Positions 40,301 to 55,300 of a DNA stretch of 64,000 bases are shown here, one piece after another. The DNA comes from Casuarius casuarius. Lineage: Eukaryota > Chordata > Aves > Casuariiformes > Casuariidae. Position 1 is the stretch's first letter, and each line of letters opens with the position of its first letter. Under the pieces are notes generated by a model. The model was not told the origin of the DNA, did no database searches, and worked only from the letters and a program-made list of their open reading frames with translations. Made by a program: the position numbers and the translations under genes. The stretch lies in the NCBI GenBank assembly GCA_003342895.1, contig PTFA01000085.1, forward strand, positions 3,192,459 through 3,256,458, in the 5' to 3' direction.

Positions 40301-43300
40301 TGCCTCCTTTTGTAAGAGAGAAGTGTAGCTATTTTTTGATCCTCTGTATTATTTAGAAGAAATGCTTAATGCTTAGTTAAGACAAAAAATAATCTCGCAT
40401 CATTAAAATAGAATAAGGACTAAATGTTTATCGTAGATTACAATAACATTTGTTGCTTTTTTTTCTCTAATCTGTTTTACTAGACTGTTTTGAGGATTGT
40501 GGTCCTTGGCATATGGGATTATATTGAAAACAAAATAGAGGTAAGTACTCCTACTCTTTGTATTGTTTTGCAGGCAGGCACANTAGCAATATTAAGTACT
40601 GCTTTGGGTGGCTTTGTTATAGACCTGACACAATACAGGTGTCTTTTAACTGATCTCAGAGATGAAAGCACATTCCTCTTGGCATATGCACATATACATA
40701 GCTGTATGAGGTAGTCCCCTTTCCTACAAGACTTCCAGAAGAGCACAAGTTTCAACCATATTTAGAAATACTTTATTTCTGGGGGAGAAAATTGTGGGCT
40801 TTTGCTCCATGTGGGTATGAATTTTATTGTTAGTCCTATGCTAGCCAAACTGTTGACAGCGCTACCCTGAGAGAATGAGCAACAGGCAAAAACTGTCATG
40901 CGACTTCTGTAACGACATTCCCATAATTGAGTTGAAATTAGAACTGGTTGCAAAATTTTGTACAGTTTTCTGAGAGAAAATAGTGATTTGGCAAACCACC
41001 CAAATTTCTTGTGAAATTCTTTAAAAATTAAATCTGACTTTTGAAAAAAAAATTGTAATTTTTACCTCAAATTCAAAATGAGGTAAAATGTGCATATTGT
41101 TCCAGAAACAGACAGGGAAATGCACATGTTAAAAGTAACACGTAATCCCAATCCAAGCAGAAATCTGGAGGTCAAGAAAATTAAAAGCTCATTTTTGGTA
41201 TTGTCTGGAAAGCTAATGCTGCCAAGGATGCAGCAGGAGGAAATTTGTTTTTTCACTGGGCTTAAGTGAATTCAGATGGTTGCACATTTTTGTAATAAAG
41301 TTGAATACCTTTTGATTTGGTTTGCTAAAAAATGAAGTGAAACTCACATTATTGATATAGAGATTCTGTATTACTGAGCANAATGCAGCAGTTTCAGAGA
41401 ATTTAGTTTGATAATGTGGAATGGAGTATGGTGGCAGTTAAAAGTGTCTCTCTTCAATACACTAAGTTTTTATGCAAAATTCTGAGTGTGTGGTGCTTAG
41501 AAAACCTGTGTGCTGGCTCCCTGTGCAAACCATTAGTCAGTGGTCTTTGGCAGCTGGGAAGGGTCTCGGTAGGAACGAGAACGTGAGACTCTGCTCTACC
41601 CTGCTGGGCAAGTGTAGGACAGACACAAAACTATTGCAGGTTTGCTGTGAAATGTGTTTATTCATACATTTCTACTCCTACACCTTGCACAATTGCCTTT
41701 TCTGACCCAATCTGCAGTGCAACTAACGTCATACAAATCCTTCTGAATCCTTCTTTGTCAGAATCCTTGAAAATTTAGCTGCCCGCCAAGGGTGAGAGTA
41801 GGGAGTTTTTCTTGATGCACAGCAGTTTGCACACCCGTTGTGTAGTCAGGATATGGCCAAGAGCCATCATGTCTCTTTGCTCCATCTCTTTCTACTTGTC
41901 TTCTTGATCTCTTCATTTAGACAGTAAGATCTATGGGCAGGGACTGTATCCTCTTTTGGGATGGCATTATACCAACTAACAGGTAATAAATAGCAATCAT
42001 AATAAAGCTCTTTGGTTGTAATAGTATTTACGCTGTTGCCTCTACTTGGAGATTTTGGCTAGTAGGTCTAAATGCCTTTCTCTCTGCCTGCCATCCCACC
42101 ACACTTTCTCTCTCACCTCATAAAATCTGGGTGAAGCACGAAGGAATTCTCTTGTGCTGCCTGAAAAGGATGCAGCCTCTCTGGGGCTTGGCCACTCTCC
42201 TACCCCTTTCAAATGTATATTATGATTGCATTTCTTTTGGAGGAAGTCGGAGCCTTCAGGACCGCAAGCAGAAATTGCAGGGCTTGTGATCAGGGCTTGT
42301 GAGGAAAGGTCTGAAAAAGCTGATTTCTCCCTAGGTGTTTGATGGTGCTGTCATAATCTTGTCTTTGGCGCCAATGGTGGCCTCAACAGTGGCTAATGGC
42401 CCCAGCAGCCCATGGGATGCTATCAGCCTTATTATCACACTACGAATATGGAGAGTGAAGAGGATCATTGATGGTGAGTGGTGATTCAGATTGGGATTGT
42501 TAGAATTACCTGGCAGGCTGGGGAAAAAGGAGGTTTAAAAATATGGAAAAACTAATAAGATTGCTTGTCAACGCTGCTTTTATTGTTCTGTTTCCTCTTA
42601 CATTTTAAAGCTCTGAGCAGAAGAGAGTTATGACTCCTGTGGAGGAGAGTAGGTCTCGAGTTCATGATGGTATCTGTTGTTCCCCTGTGAACCTTTATAA
42701 TTGATTGGTTTGTTTTTTTATGAGGCACCTTCACATCCCCCATCCTGTCAAACAAATGCATCTGACCTGCCCCTTTTCCCATCTTTTGCCACCAGACATT
42801 GTTCCTCATTCTGTAAAATAATTGCTTCTAATCTGCTTTTCCAATATCTGCTGCACCCTCCCCATATCCCCCCAGGTAGCTCTGTCCTAGTGCTTTCTTT
42901 TCCAAGTTTTTGCCTGTAATACAATTTTTACGTCAGATTCCTGAGTTCTTCTGACAGTGGGGGTTCTCTGCTGAAGGTGCTTTCTGTGAACCTGGCATGC
43001 TGTACAGCGTGACAAGGAGGTACTGTTTTGCACGGTACATCAGTACTGCTTTGCACAGGCCTCTGGGGAGGCACCGGGGAAGTGAAAGCGCCCCAGCAAG
43101 TCAAGGTTGCAGAGAACAGAACCAGTAACTGTGCCTGGAAGCGAGGACTTAAGGAAAACAAAACTTAGAGATGATGAAGGACAGCTCTCCAGGTGTAGGC
43201 TACTTTGTGATAATGGTTTCAGACATTTCAGATTACAAGGATAAGAGGTGGAAAAGGAATAAATGGAGGGTCACTTTGCTCCTGTGTGAAAGATCAGGGT

Positions 43301-46300
43301 CGGGTTGTTATTTCTGGGATGGATGCCCAGGACACTCAGCATTCAGAGTTGAGGAAAGGTCATAGCCCTGTGAGTGAAGTATCCAAGCAAAGTTCAGGAT
43401 CTTGCGTAGCTTCACAATGCATCAAGAACTGCAGTGGCCATAAAACAACTTTGTTGATAATCTGAATTTGCCTTAATTAAGACTAGGACAAAATTTCCAG
43501 AGGCATTCAGAAGACCTGTTGAAAACTGGGCCATAGCAACCACCTCCTCTTGAAAAGCAATAGAAGTGAAATGCCTTTTTGTTTATAAAATCTCCTTCTT
43601 AGTCTGCTATTTCCATCAAGGACATATTTCCTGCAACCATACCTAGGAATTAAATGCCTAGAGCTCTGGAATAATTCTTTTCCCAAGACAGCCATGCTGT
43701 TTAAGTTTCGAGGGAATGGGCACAACTCCAAGCAGAAAATCCTCCTACCCAGCAATTCAGGAAATCTGTGGTAAACACTGGGAAAACATCTGTATTAGTG
43801 CAGAAGCTAGGAATAACGTGCAGGATGCATTTCAGCTCAGCCAGGCAAATGGAAATATGACTGAACAAGGTCTAGACCCTGTTGATGACCTGCATTGTAC
43901 ATGTTAGAAGCCCTTCCCCAGAAGAAATACTCTCATTCTATTTCTAGAAGAAATGCTCCCGTTCTCTATCTGTCAGTGAAAGAGGTGAAATTCTGTGGCC
44001 TGTGCAGTACAGGACTAGATTGTTATGATGATCCCTTCTGGCCCAAAGGTCTGTACAGGTATTCCCTCTGATAAAAACAAATCACAGCTGGGTTACTTCA
44101 AGTGCTTATTTGTGTTTTCCAGCCTATGTCCTTCCAGTGAAAGTGGAGATGGAGATGATGATTCAGCAATATGAGAAGGCAAAGGTTATTCAAGATGAGC
44201 AGCTGGAAAGACTAACCCAGATCTGCCAAGAACAAGGGGTAAAGTTCAGTTCTTTCTTTCTTTACACATAGCTTGTCCTGGCAAACAAAATGGTTTACGT
44301 ACTTTGCCACAAGCTAAGGCTTGAGGAATATCACTAGGAGCTCTGTTGCAAGGTGGCAGGTTTCAGCGTTAGAGAAGTATCTAGCTGCGGTCAGGAAATC
44401 GTCACCTGGGTCTTTGTCAAACAGCAGTCGTCTCTGTCTGCTGCTGTGCATGTGTTTTTAAGGTGAGGGAAACAAGTGCGAGGAATAGAAAAGCAACGTT
44501 TCCAGTATTTAATTTATTGAGTAAGTACAGACAGTTCGACATACTATTCAGAACATGCAAAAATCATTGCCGCTGTTGGAGACTGCAGCTGTATTAAGCT
44601 AATATTCCCGGGAAAAGTATATGCAGTTGAAAGCAAATGAGCTGCCTAAACTCCTGTTTGCTGTGAAGTTCCCCTGCTTTAAATGCAGCAGGCAGCTTCC
44701 CTGTAGGTCAGTCAGAGACTCTTTTGGCAGACTCAGAATGCTGCAACAGAAGCTTCTAGTTGCTGGAAGCAAGTCAAGGTTTCAGACTCTTCCCAGGCCC
44801 CCAAATGTTCAGTGACTCAGTCTTGAAATAAGGGAAAGTGAAGCTTAAAATATTTCAGACAAATATGTTTACATTAAAAAGAAGATGTAAAACTGCTGGT
44901 TTGCACAATAAACAGGAGTTCTGAATTACAGGTTGTCTCGTGAAAATGAGCTCATGAATAACTTGCTTTAAGGTAGAAACCAATCAGGTATGATGAGGCT
45001 CAGGCTAAGTGCAGCATTCAGGCAACTGTCAAACTGCAACAGAATGATACCCCATGTAACTTATTTCTGTTGTTTCAACTGTAAGGATAACTGTGAGGTG
45101 TCTGAGTAAAGCTTGGAGTTCCTTTCTAGCATCAGCGCCCCTTCCACACTTGTGGTAGGTGCTTTTCAAATACAAAATGAGGAGAGCTCTAAATCTGAAT
45201 GACTTGATCAGACAAAAGGTTGAAGGGCCTGAGCAGACAGGAGGGGAGATGACTTATCCCAGAACAGGCCAACTGCCCAGCAGGTGCGTAATCTGAAGGA
45301 GGGATTTAGGTGCCCATCTCTAAACCAGGAACCTAAAATATTTGTTAAACCATCAGGATTTAGGTCCCTAAATGGCTTTTAGATTTGGATCCCAAGTCTC
45401 TTGGTTCTCAACCTAGGATTCAACAAATGAACTCCTGATAGCAGTAAGGTGCCTTGTTTGTGTTATGAATTTAGAAGACCCACTGGCAATGCATACCATT
45501 TTTTACTGCTGCTTTTGACAGTCTGTCATATTAACCATAACAAATTTCTAAACCTTAGACTTGACTGCTGCAAAAAATCAGTTATATCCAAACATGTATG
45601 TATCTTCAGTGGCAAAAGTGCAGTCTTCTTCATATAACTTTGTGCAATGCAGGTAACTCTCAATCCCCAAACAGTTTTTGGTGTCGTTATTTCTCAGTCT
45701 TGAATGAGGGTGGGCTCTTTATCTCAGCTGGGGTTCAGGAGCAGCTTTTGCCACCCTCCGTTCGTATCCCAGTGCCTCCTTATCTGCACGCCTGGCTTAC
45801 AAAATGTTGAAGCATACTAGCCCTAATCTGAACTCTGATGGTTAGCACAGCTGTATATCAAGCACAAAGAAATACTGCATTGGTAGATGAGTAAATCTGT
45901 GGAAACACAGCAGGTTCCCTCCTAGCTTTCAAGTGTCATCAGCTACGGAAAAATATGGACTATAGAAAAATGACAGCATACTAATCTCTCTTATTTTACT
46001 GTCCTGAGTTCCTGCCAAACAAATGTCTCAGCTGTATAATATGAGGTAAATGTACTAATTTGCTGCAGTTAGCAACATAAGACATTGACACAAGTACTGC
46101 ATCCTTCCTTTGTAAATTAATAGCTTCATAATTCAGTCAAGAACAAGTTGTCAGCATTATAATATTCACATTAACATTGTGTACAGTATCTGGTGGGAAA
46201 AATATGTCCTAATGGCATTTAACATCTAAAATTCTGCCAGGTTTTTGCTTTTTCATTTGGTCATCTTTCCTGACCTTTTTAAAGGATTGCTTGTTCATGG

Positions 46301-49300
46301 AGTTTGAGCGTGGATGCCTGCGTTTTTGAGTGAAGGGTTGCCTACAGCCATCTGGCTGCTCTCAGCTTCGGAGCCCCAGCACGGAGGGATTCCAGGTTGC
46401 CGTGTCTGTGTGGTGTCATCTCTAGCACGGGCAGACGGGATAGCTGGGAGCCACCTAGAGTCACATCTGCCCGCAGGGCTTGCCCTCATGCCCCAGATAC
46501 ATGCAAGATATCTCTCCTCTGGGCTTACGGCTGGGGCAGCCCAGTGCTCCCTGCCAACTAAGAAGACTAGGCAGCCCCCATGGCTGCCTGTGTCCCAGCA
46601 GTGTGGCTGTAGTTATTGACTCATCCTGAGGCTGCTACTTAGTGGCCACACTCATGATTTGTGTTGATTTATTAATTACAGGCAGGGTTGAAAACTTTCC
46701 TGTTAAAAAGGTTGCTCAGCGCTTCTTTTTCTAAGACCCTGTGTTCATTTCTTACTGCTTTGCCATGTGTCAGCCAACTGGGACTGCAGTTCTCAATGCC
46801 TGACATCTTCCCCAGATTAAATTATTTTAAAAGTTTCAAGCAAAGTATTTGTGATTTCTGAAGAGGAGTTGGGAAAAACTAACCTGTTCTTTCCAGTTTA
46901 AAAAAGAAGAAAAATGGGCCAGTTCTTTGAGAAGCGTTATGCCCTCCTGTTTTGTAAGTGGTACTTAACACTTTACAGGCAAGTAGCCTTCTTGTCCCAG
47001 TTGAGTTTTTAGCTGTACTTTTGAGCAGCGACAGATGCCCTGTGTTAAACTGTGTGATTTGAGTCAACCTTGTGCATATGTGTGAAGTGGAGGAACTGAA
47101 GTTGTAAATGCAACCTCTCTCTGGCATTTCTTCCCGTGTAGGTTTGTTGAGTGGACTTGTATCTTGTTCGTAATTGATTTAGACATAGTCAAATGTACAT
47201 AACCATATGGTCAGTTTAAGTTGGCCTAATTTAGCATGGCCACTGAGGGAGGCATTTCCGTCTTCTGCCCAGCTGCCTTCTCCTGTTTACTTGCACAAAT
47301 TCCTGTGAGGAAACCGATCTGGAAACTAATGGTTTTGAGATTAACCTAACAAAAACAAATGATCAGTTTTTGCGGGGATTGTTTGAACCTGGAATCTGGT
47401 TCACTCCACAGTTGCAGAAATACTTCTGTTGGCCAAAGGTAAGACATGCAAAAGCAGGAATGAATGAGGAGTGTGTTGGACTAAAAGGAAAGCAAAACCA
47501 CCTGTTTACCAACTTACACCAGGTTAAGGCTTTTTTAAAATTTTTTTAAAGGCAAAAGACAGGGAGAAAGAAAACTCAGTGAAAAGGTAGGGTAGCAAAG
47601 AAGAGGACTAAGAGAAGTAGTCAAAGACTAATATCTGGCTACACTGTACCAGCAAGCACATCCTCCCTAGAAATCACCCAGCTGGGGTTTCTGTCACATT
47701 TTTTGCTCAGGTCCCATTGCACGCCTAGGGGCGAGGCCAAGATAATTTCACAGCCCAGGAGATCTGTGATTACCCACCTGTGTCACTGCTGCCCCATTCC
47801 TCTATTTTGGAAACTAGGCCTCATCCCCAGGATGAGCCAGCAGTGCCTTCCCCAGGGCCCCCAACCTGGTTTGCCTTCAGATGCCCCCCCCATTTCTTCT
47901 ACGCAAAGTGTTTTTGGGGTAAGGTTGGCTGTAGCCGCCAGGCCAGCGTCTCGGCATGCTGGTGTCTTTGGCCAGGCCGGTGGCTGCGTGTGCCGCCCAT
48001 GGCGTCTTCGCCTCTACGACTGTGCTACCCAACCCTGAAAAAAGCTCTTCATGCCAGTCCTCTCACTCATGAGGGGACTCTGAGTAGCCCCTTTGCTCCA
48101 TCCTTCACACATGTCCCCTCACCTTAGTTTTATTCTGTGGTGATTGAATATATACAATATAGCCCCTTTTAATGAGAAGGACGTGAGCTGTTCATATCGG
48201 CCCAAGCAGGAATCTGAGTGTGCATCTTGGCCTGTGCAGCAGCAAGCAGTGCAGCAAACAGAAGTGGGAAAAGTGGAGTCTACCCTCTAAAAAAAATTAA
48301 AAGGAAGAAAAATGCAACCTCCCTTTGTCTTGCTTTTTAAATTAATGTTTCATTTGTCAGTTGTGTGTTGTTTTGGCCAGTGATAGGGTATCACAACTGT
48401 AAAGTATGTTTCCATTTCTGAACAACATTGAAGATGTACTCTTGCAAACATGAAAACTCTTTCCAGATGTTGATTTTTGGCTAACCATACATCTGAAAAA
48501 CAGAAAATATTTTATGAATTATAGTTCCTTGGACCACCACTTTGGTCTCTGTAGTACCCCACTGACACTGTTTGAATTGTTTGCTGTTTTGTTTATTCTC
48601 CGCTGGCCAAGAGAGATGTCATGAGATGGGAGTGGAACGTTAGGGCAGTCAAGGCAGGAAGGGCTGAGAGGGCTGTACAAGACTTCACAAAACAGGAGAA
48701 ACATTAGCAGTCACGATAACAGGAATTTCTGAAAATGGGGGAGGTAAAACAGTCTCACTGGAATTATTTATCAAAAATTAAAAGAAGAGTACATTGCTGA
48801 TGGTATTTTTTATCAGAATAGCTTAAGTTAAACTGCAAAATGAAGAAAATTCCAAAGTTGCATTAACAATGTGAATTCCAGTCAGGGAAGATTGGATTTT
48901 TTTTTTTCTGGAATCAGCTGTAAAGGAATTTCCATTTCTGATAATAGATTGACATACGATCTTTTCTGTTTAACTTTCATAACAGTCCTTCAGCTGACTA
49001 CAATCCAGCTAAGACTATATATTCAGCCTTATCACAAGAGCTCCTTTTCTGTCAGCTCCTACAGAATTAGGGTTTTCATCATTCTCAAAACTGTAACAAC
49101 TATGGAAGCTGTAATTTCTTTTTTATCTTGGAATATAATTTGTACAACAGCTGCTAGTTTAATGACAGGGCTATTTAGCTGGTAAAATTACCTATCGGAG
49201 AAATAACTTATGTTATCCTTTTGCAATAATTTTAATTTATTTCTAACTACCAGTCATTTTCTTAGTGACTGGAAGGCAGCCAAGGTCATCCTGTGTTTCA

Positions 49301-52300
49301 TTCTGTCTATAAATCATTAGTTTGCAACTGTGTCCTGATTTTTATTGTTACCAACAATGGCTCAACTAATGGAAATAAACACTGGATTGTATCCCAGTGG
49401 CAGATGAGTTTCAGGGCAGGGCATGCTGTACAGACAGCCCTAATAGAATTGAGCAAAGTTATTGCTCCTATTGCATTAGGCACAAGTAAGCTCCTTTCTG
49501 AAATGTTCATTGATCTCTCCGAAACTGTCAGTCATACTCTGTTGCTAGACCATTAAAGAGAAGTACTCTGTGATTCACTGCTAAGTCTGACCCTTTTTGA
49601 GTCTCATATGCATGTTGTGAAATATCAGATAGGATGGGTGGTGCTTTTTATAAATCCAGGCATGTGAAGTCAGATGGTCTCTAGAGCTCTGTGTAGGTCT
49701 CTGTCATTTTGCCTGCTTATAAATAATTACCTAAGGCATTCTTTAAGTGAGGAAATGCACAAGGGTGCCCTGTAGTGCTTTCTGTTTTGTTCCCTGCCAA
49801 AACATTGTTAAGCGTGTGTTACAAGAGGACGAGCAACAAATTTTGAAAACACTAAGTGAGCTTAAATCTCCCAGCAATGAGCTTTCTCTCCATGCCTGAC
49901 AATCTAGTTACCCATTCTTGTGTGAGACGGTGTGTAACTCCCTTTTTCTTGGTAGTAAGGGTATTTTCACATTAGCCACATGTATTGCACTTTTACTTTG
50001 CATGTCTCATCCCATGTAAATATAAAATCTCGCTCCTCCAGGAGTACGTGTATAAACGTATTATTAGCATGCAAAACGTATTGCAATTTTAGCATGGTTT
50101 TCTTTCGTCAGTTTTGAAAAGATCATGTATGACTTAATCCTGTTAACACTCCAAAGCTGTGGTTTAAAAAATGTAGCCCAGCACTTGTGAGGCTGCATGT
50201 GGAGTGCTGTGGCCTGTCTGGGGTCCCCCATACCAGAGAGACTTGGACTTACTGGAGCAAGTGCAGCAAAGGCCACTGAGATGANTGGGGCTGGAGCACA
50301 TGGCATAGGAGAAGCTGAGGAAGCTGGGCTTGTTCAGCCTCAAGGAGAGAAGGTAAAGGGGGGGACCTTATTGCCAACTTCAGCTCCATTATGAGAGGGT
50401 GTAGAGGAGCCAAAGCCAGGCTCTTCTCAGAGGTGCGCAGTGACAGGAAAAGAAGCAGTGGACACAAGCTGGAATAGGATTTCCTATTAAGTATAAGAAA
50501 AAACTTTTTCACCATTAGGATGGTCAGCCACTGGAACAGGTTGCCAGAGATGTTGTGGTATCTCCATTCTTGGAGACATTCAAAACTTGACAGGCCCTGA
50601 GCAACCTGAGCTAAGTGGCCTTGCTTTGAACAAGGTGTTGAGGTGACCCTCAGAGGTCCCTTCCTACCTGAATTATTTTGTGATATCTATGATGTTTACA
50701 AATGTATTTTTCCATTGCAAAGTATGTTAGGGGCCTATTNATACAGGAGCCCACCAGAAGCTACCGCAGTACATGTAACTAAGGATAATGAACATCATAG
50801 GTGTCGTGGTAAATAACTTCAGCAGCAGTCTCAAAGGGACCAGAGCTCAGTTTGTAATTGCCTTAAGTCAACAGTTAGTTTACGTCAGTCTCCTTGCTCT
50901 AAGCAAGTTATCTTCTGCACAACAGTGTGCCCGTTGTTCCCCCACTGGCTCTTCGTGGGGTTTGCGTGGTTCCTAGCGCAGAGGTGACACCTATGAATAA
51001 GTCTTCTTTTAAAACAAATCAAAGCATGCATATAAGTTTTTGTGTTTTATTTTTCCCCATGTTATGCATTTATTTAAACACACAAGCGCTTGTAGGGTGA
51101 AGGAAGGATGATCTGCCTGAAAATATGAAACATGATTTTCTCAGTAGAGGTCTCTTGCAAGTACTCCTGCATTCAGGAGGCCCAGGTCTACCTTCAGATA
51201 GCTGCATCAGCTCCTGCCTGCAAATAGAAATTTCATGTGTTTAACTTGGCCTGGAATTTTTATTTAAAAAGAACGTTATATTTTACACCTTTTACTGATT
51301 TATTTAACATGCCCTGGAGTATGTGACATGCAGTCAGAGCAATCTCATTAGCTCTTTTACACATTAGAACTGCCCGAGGTCAGTGTTCAATATAATGTTC
51401 AGGAGATATAAGCACCTGCAACATAATTTGCTCATGCAGTTTCTCATAGAATTATACCCGTAAGGAACACCCACATCTATTTGACCTAACCTTTGTTGTT
51501 AGTGAGTTACTTTCAGTAGCCAAAACTATATTCCAACTTCTAAAATATCCTCGTCTAATTTTTAAGTATTAATTGCAAACAATTAATATTGAACCAATCT
51601 CCTGAGTGGGTGTATACCTTTCATGAGCTAAAAAGCTTAGGAGAATGTGTGTTTCCTGTTTTTTTCTAGAAATTTTAATGAATGTTCTTACATTTTTTTG
51701 AATCAGTGCTTATGCTAAACCCTCCAGTCCCTTTTCAAACATGCTAACCTAGGATAAGAGAGTTTGATTTGCATTTTTAAGCAGTATATTGAGTTGAGTT
51801 TTGGCTCTGTCTTACGTTCTGCATCTGTAACGGTGTTATATTTCTGCATCTCTATGGACAAGTCATACAGATTACTTTGCATCAGTAATAGTGAATACAG
51901 AACTGCCACAAACACCATTAATACAATGAGTTCACTCTGTCTGTGAAAAAGTTGTAGTAACACACATGACAGTATTTCACTTCCCTCTTCCAAACTACTT
52001 TAATGACTACAAAGACTTCAGGGCAAACATGAGTGGGACCTGGAAGGGAACGGTGGGACCATTTGTGATGAAGGAGAGATGGAAGGGAGAGCCCACGTTA
52101 ACCAGCTGCAGCTGTGAGGTGCTGTAGGTGACAGCAGTGTTTCAGCTGTGATCTTCCAGCACGTCTCTGCGTGTTCACCTTGCGCACGATGCCGACATGC
52201 GGGGCTGGGCTGGGCTGCTCTGCTCTGCTCTGCTCTGCTCTGCTCTGCTCTGCCTAGGGACTCAGTCCTCCTGTCTGCTCTTGACAGCCTCATCTGCAGT

Positions 52301-55300
52301 TCTGGATTTTAGACCAGCTGAACTTGTTCAAGGGTAAGAGCTGAAAATAGGACAGACATATGGATTGTGTTTGCAGCAGGCAATAAAAGTGGGTTCACAT
52401 ATCACTTAAAAGTTACAAGCCCTGCATATGCCTTTCATACTTGGGCAGTGAATGAGGGAAGCGTTGCTTGAGCCAGGACATCAAGTCTAGGTTTCGGTTC
52501 CTTCTAGGATGTTATATTTGTGAGATCCTCAGAAGCAGGTGCTTCCTCTGGTGCTGTGGTTTAGGCATGTANTTCTGTCCTTTAAACATGAGATGGCAGC
52601 AAAGCCTCTTCTGTGGTTGATGTTATCAGAAGTAGTAGCTGGTCACCTGGATCACTGTGGTGTTCACTTTCTGTGTGATTCCAGTTTTGCCTGTGGTCTG
52701 TGTGGTTGTGATTCAACCAAGGTAATAGTTTTTCTTATTTATTTTGTAAAGATTTGTTTGGACTAAATGCAGTTGTCCAGTGCGGTGACACCAGACGATG
52801 GTCCGCAGACTGCTGCTGGGTCCAGCAAGCCAGGCTTAGTAGTTCGTAGCTTGTTGGCAGAGTCTTATTAAACAATAAAATTTATGATCTCATCTGTTAA
52901 AAGCTGGATGGTGACTGTGCATAGAAATGTTAAGCGTTGACAATATTTGTGGATTCAAAACATTTGGAGACCCTTCCCTTATTGATTGGAGCACACAAGT
53001 GGGCATAAGGAAGTCTTATTTCTCCCCTCATTTTTGCCCTATGTTCACTGTGACAGGAAGGTTTTTGCTTATGTGCTTCTTTCTTCACATCTATAAAATG
53101 CAGTGATCCTCTTCAAGCCTTTGGTCGTCGCAAGATTCAGCCAATCTTTGTAAATGGTTAAGCTGCTTAAATTGGGTGTGATGCAGAAGTACAACGTGAT
53201 GATATTGTTCTGTTGAACTCACTTTTAAATAGTTTTATCTATTTGCTTTCTACCTGCCAATTTTCTTTATCTTCCAAGAAAAAAGAAATCAGATCCTGCC
53301 TCTAGGCCAGAATTAAGCATGTTAGGGGCAATAATTTTTTTTCTAATACATGGGAATGTTGTTGAAGGATGAAATGTGAGATGTACAAGGACAGTAACAA
53401 TGCCAAATTCTTACTGCCTTTTAATTTAAGCTAGGCAAGTATGTGTGATTAAGCAATACCTTTTGAAAAATCTCCAAACGAATGTTTTACTATTGTTTTT
53501 GAGTGTGTTTCTCCCTTCAAACCAAGGGGATGTCTGAAAGGGACTCTTTCTTGTTTTTAAGATGAAATATGAGATATTTGGGGGTTTCTTTTTAAGAGTG
53601 AAAATTAAGCACTGAGATGCTCTGTGTTGTGACATCGGTCTCTGGACAGCCCCTTNGCTGCCGAGTGGCACGTTCGTACGCTCCCCTCTGCAGTGGCACG
53701 AGCACCTGGTGGCTCACGACNCCCAGGGCGGCAGGGAGAGGAGTTAGTACTCCCTGCCGGCTGCTCCTTCCTACCTAACCGGCAAACACAAAAAGCACCA
53801 GCTGGGACCTGCCGTGGAGGTTTCAGTGAAGAGATCGAAGGACAGGGCTGTATTTGACATTTGCTGATGGCACTTGATGCCAGTGGCTGTCCCGGCAGGT
53901 ACCTTTGCTTATGAGCAGTGGGCATTTCATGCAGCCAGCTGTCACAGCTGCCAGAGCACCTCCACTGATTTCGAGAGAACAAGCTCTGTGTTGCATTAAA
54001 TCCCTGTTTGGTCGGTGGTTTGAAAGTGACCCAGAGAGTTTAAACTGCCCTTTTGCTCTCTAGATTTGAGTCTTGCAGTGAGCTCTCCAGTTCCTGTAAG
54101 CTCCTTTGCTTGTGCTCTGGAAAGCAGATGTCAGTCTCTAGCTACAGTAAACTGGAATTTCTGGTTTCTCTTCTCTTTTTTCTTTCTAAAACCCCCAGGA
54201 GCTGCGTCTCGCTTCCCCTGCCACCTCTCGCGCGGCTCGGAGGCACTGCTGGCGCTCTGCAGGGCGCCTGGCGTTGCGCTGGGTCGCGCGCAGGGTCCGC
54301 AGGCGACCTCCCAGATCTGACAGCAAGATTGATTTGAGTCAGCATCCGAGCGGCGAAGGCCAGAAGCAGAGTCGTTTAGCCTACATGCTGTTACGCACCG
54401 GCTTTCAAGCACCACGGTGCTAATTCCAGCTCTGCTGTAAATGTGGAGTGACAGGCGCACCGCGGCGCGCCGAGGCACCGTGCTCGCCGACGGCTTCGCT
54501 GGCCTTCGACTGTGGGAGGCCCAGCAGTGCTAAATTTTAAATGCCTTAGCCTATTACTTGCCTCATTTGCTTTTCCTTCTCAGGCTCTATAATTAGATAC
54601 GACTTGGTCACTGCTGTACTACAGATCTTAAAAAGCATTTGAAAAGGAGAAACCCTCTGCCACCCGGCCCCGGAGCTGGGATTTCGTCATGCTTATAGAA
54701 GGGTTTAGAGGGCCCCTCCGGCCCCTCCAGGAGAGGATTTTCCTCCTTGCATTATGGAAGATCTGTGGCTCTCAGACACAGGAGAAATAGGCTGTATCCG
54801 TCAGTTAGGTTGTCACTGGTCCCCTTCTGCCTTTTTGTCAGCATCCATTTTATAACAGCAGTCACGACAAGGCCAATCCCCCCCCCCTGCTGCAGCAGGG
54901 TATTAATAGTCCTGGCTCACGTGTTTGTGCCAGAAAAATGGCACCCTGCCCCAGGGTTTCCTGCACGCTGTGCAGGAAGATTTCGGGGGTGGAAAGGGAC
55001 TGCAGCATCCCTCACCCTGCCCTAGGCAGTGGGGAAGCGATCTTGGGCACTGCTCCGAGATCCTGCCTCCATGGAAATCCTCTATACAAAGTCTGGCCGA
55101 TTCGGGATGTGTCTCAAGAACTTGTATGCCTGTTAAGGGTGATCTATTAAGTTTTCATATAATTGAGCAGTTACTTCTGTCAGAAATTGTCCAAAAGCAT
55201 ATCTGCATGATGCAGAAATGTACTAAATAGATCACTAGCACAAGCCAGTCGCTATTTTTAGATGATATGAAGAATAGGCCAGCTCTTATGAGCTCTGGGA

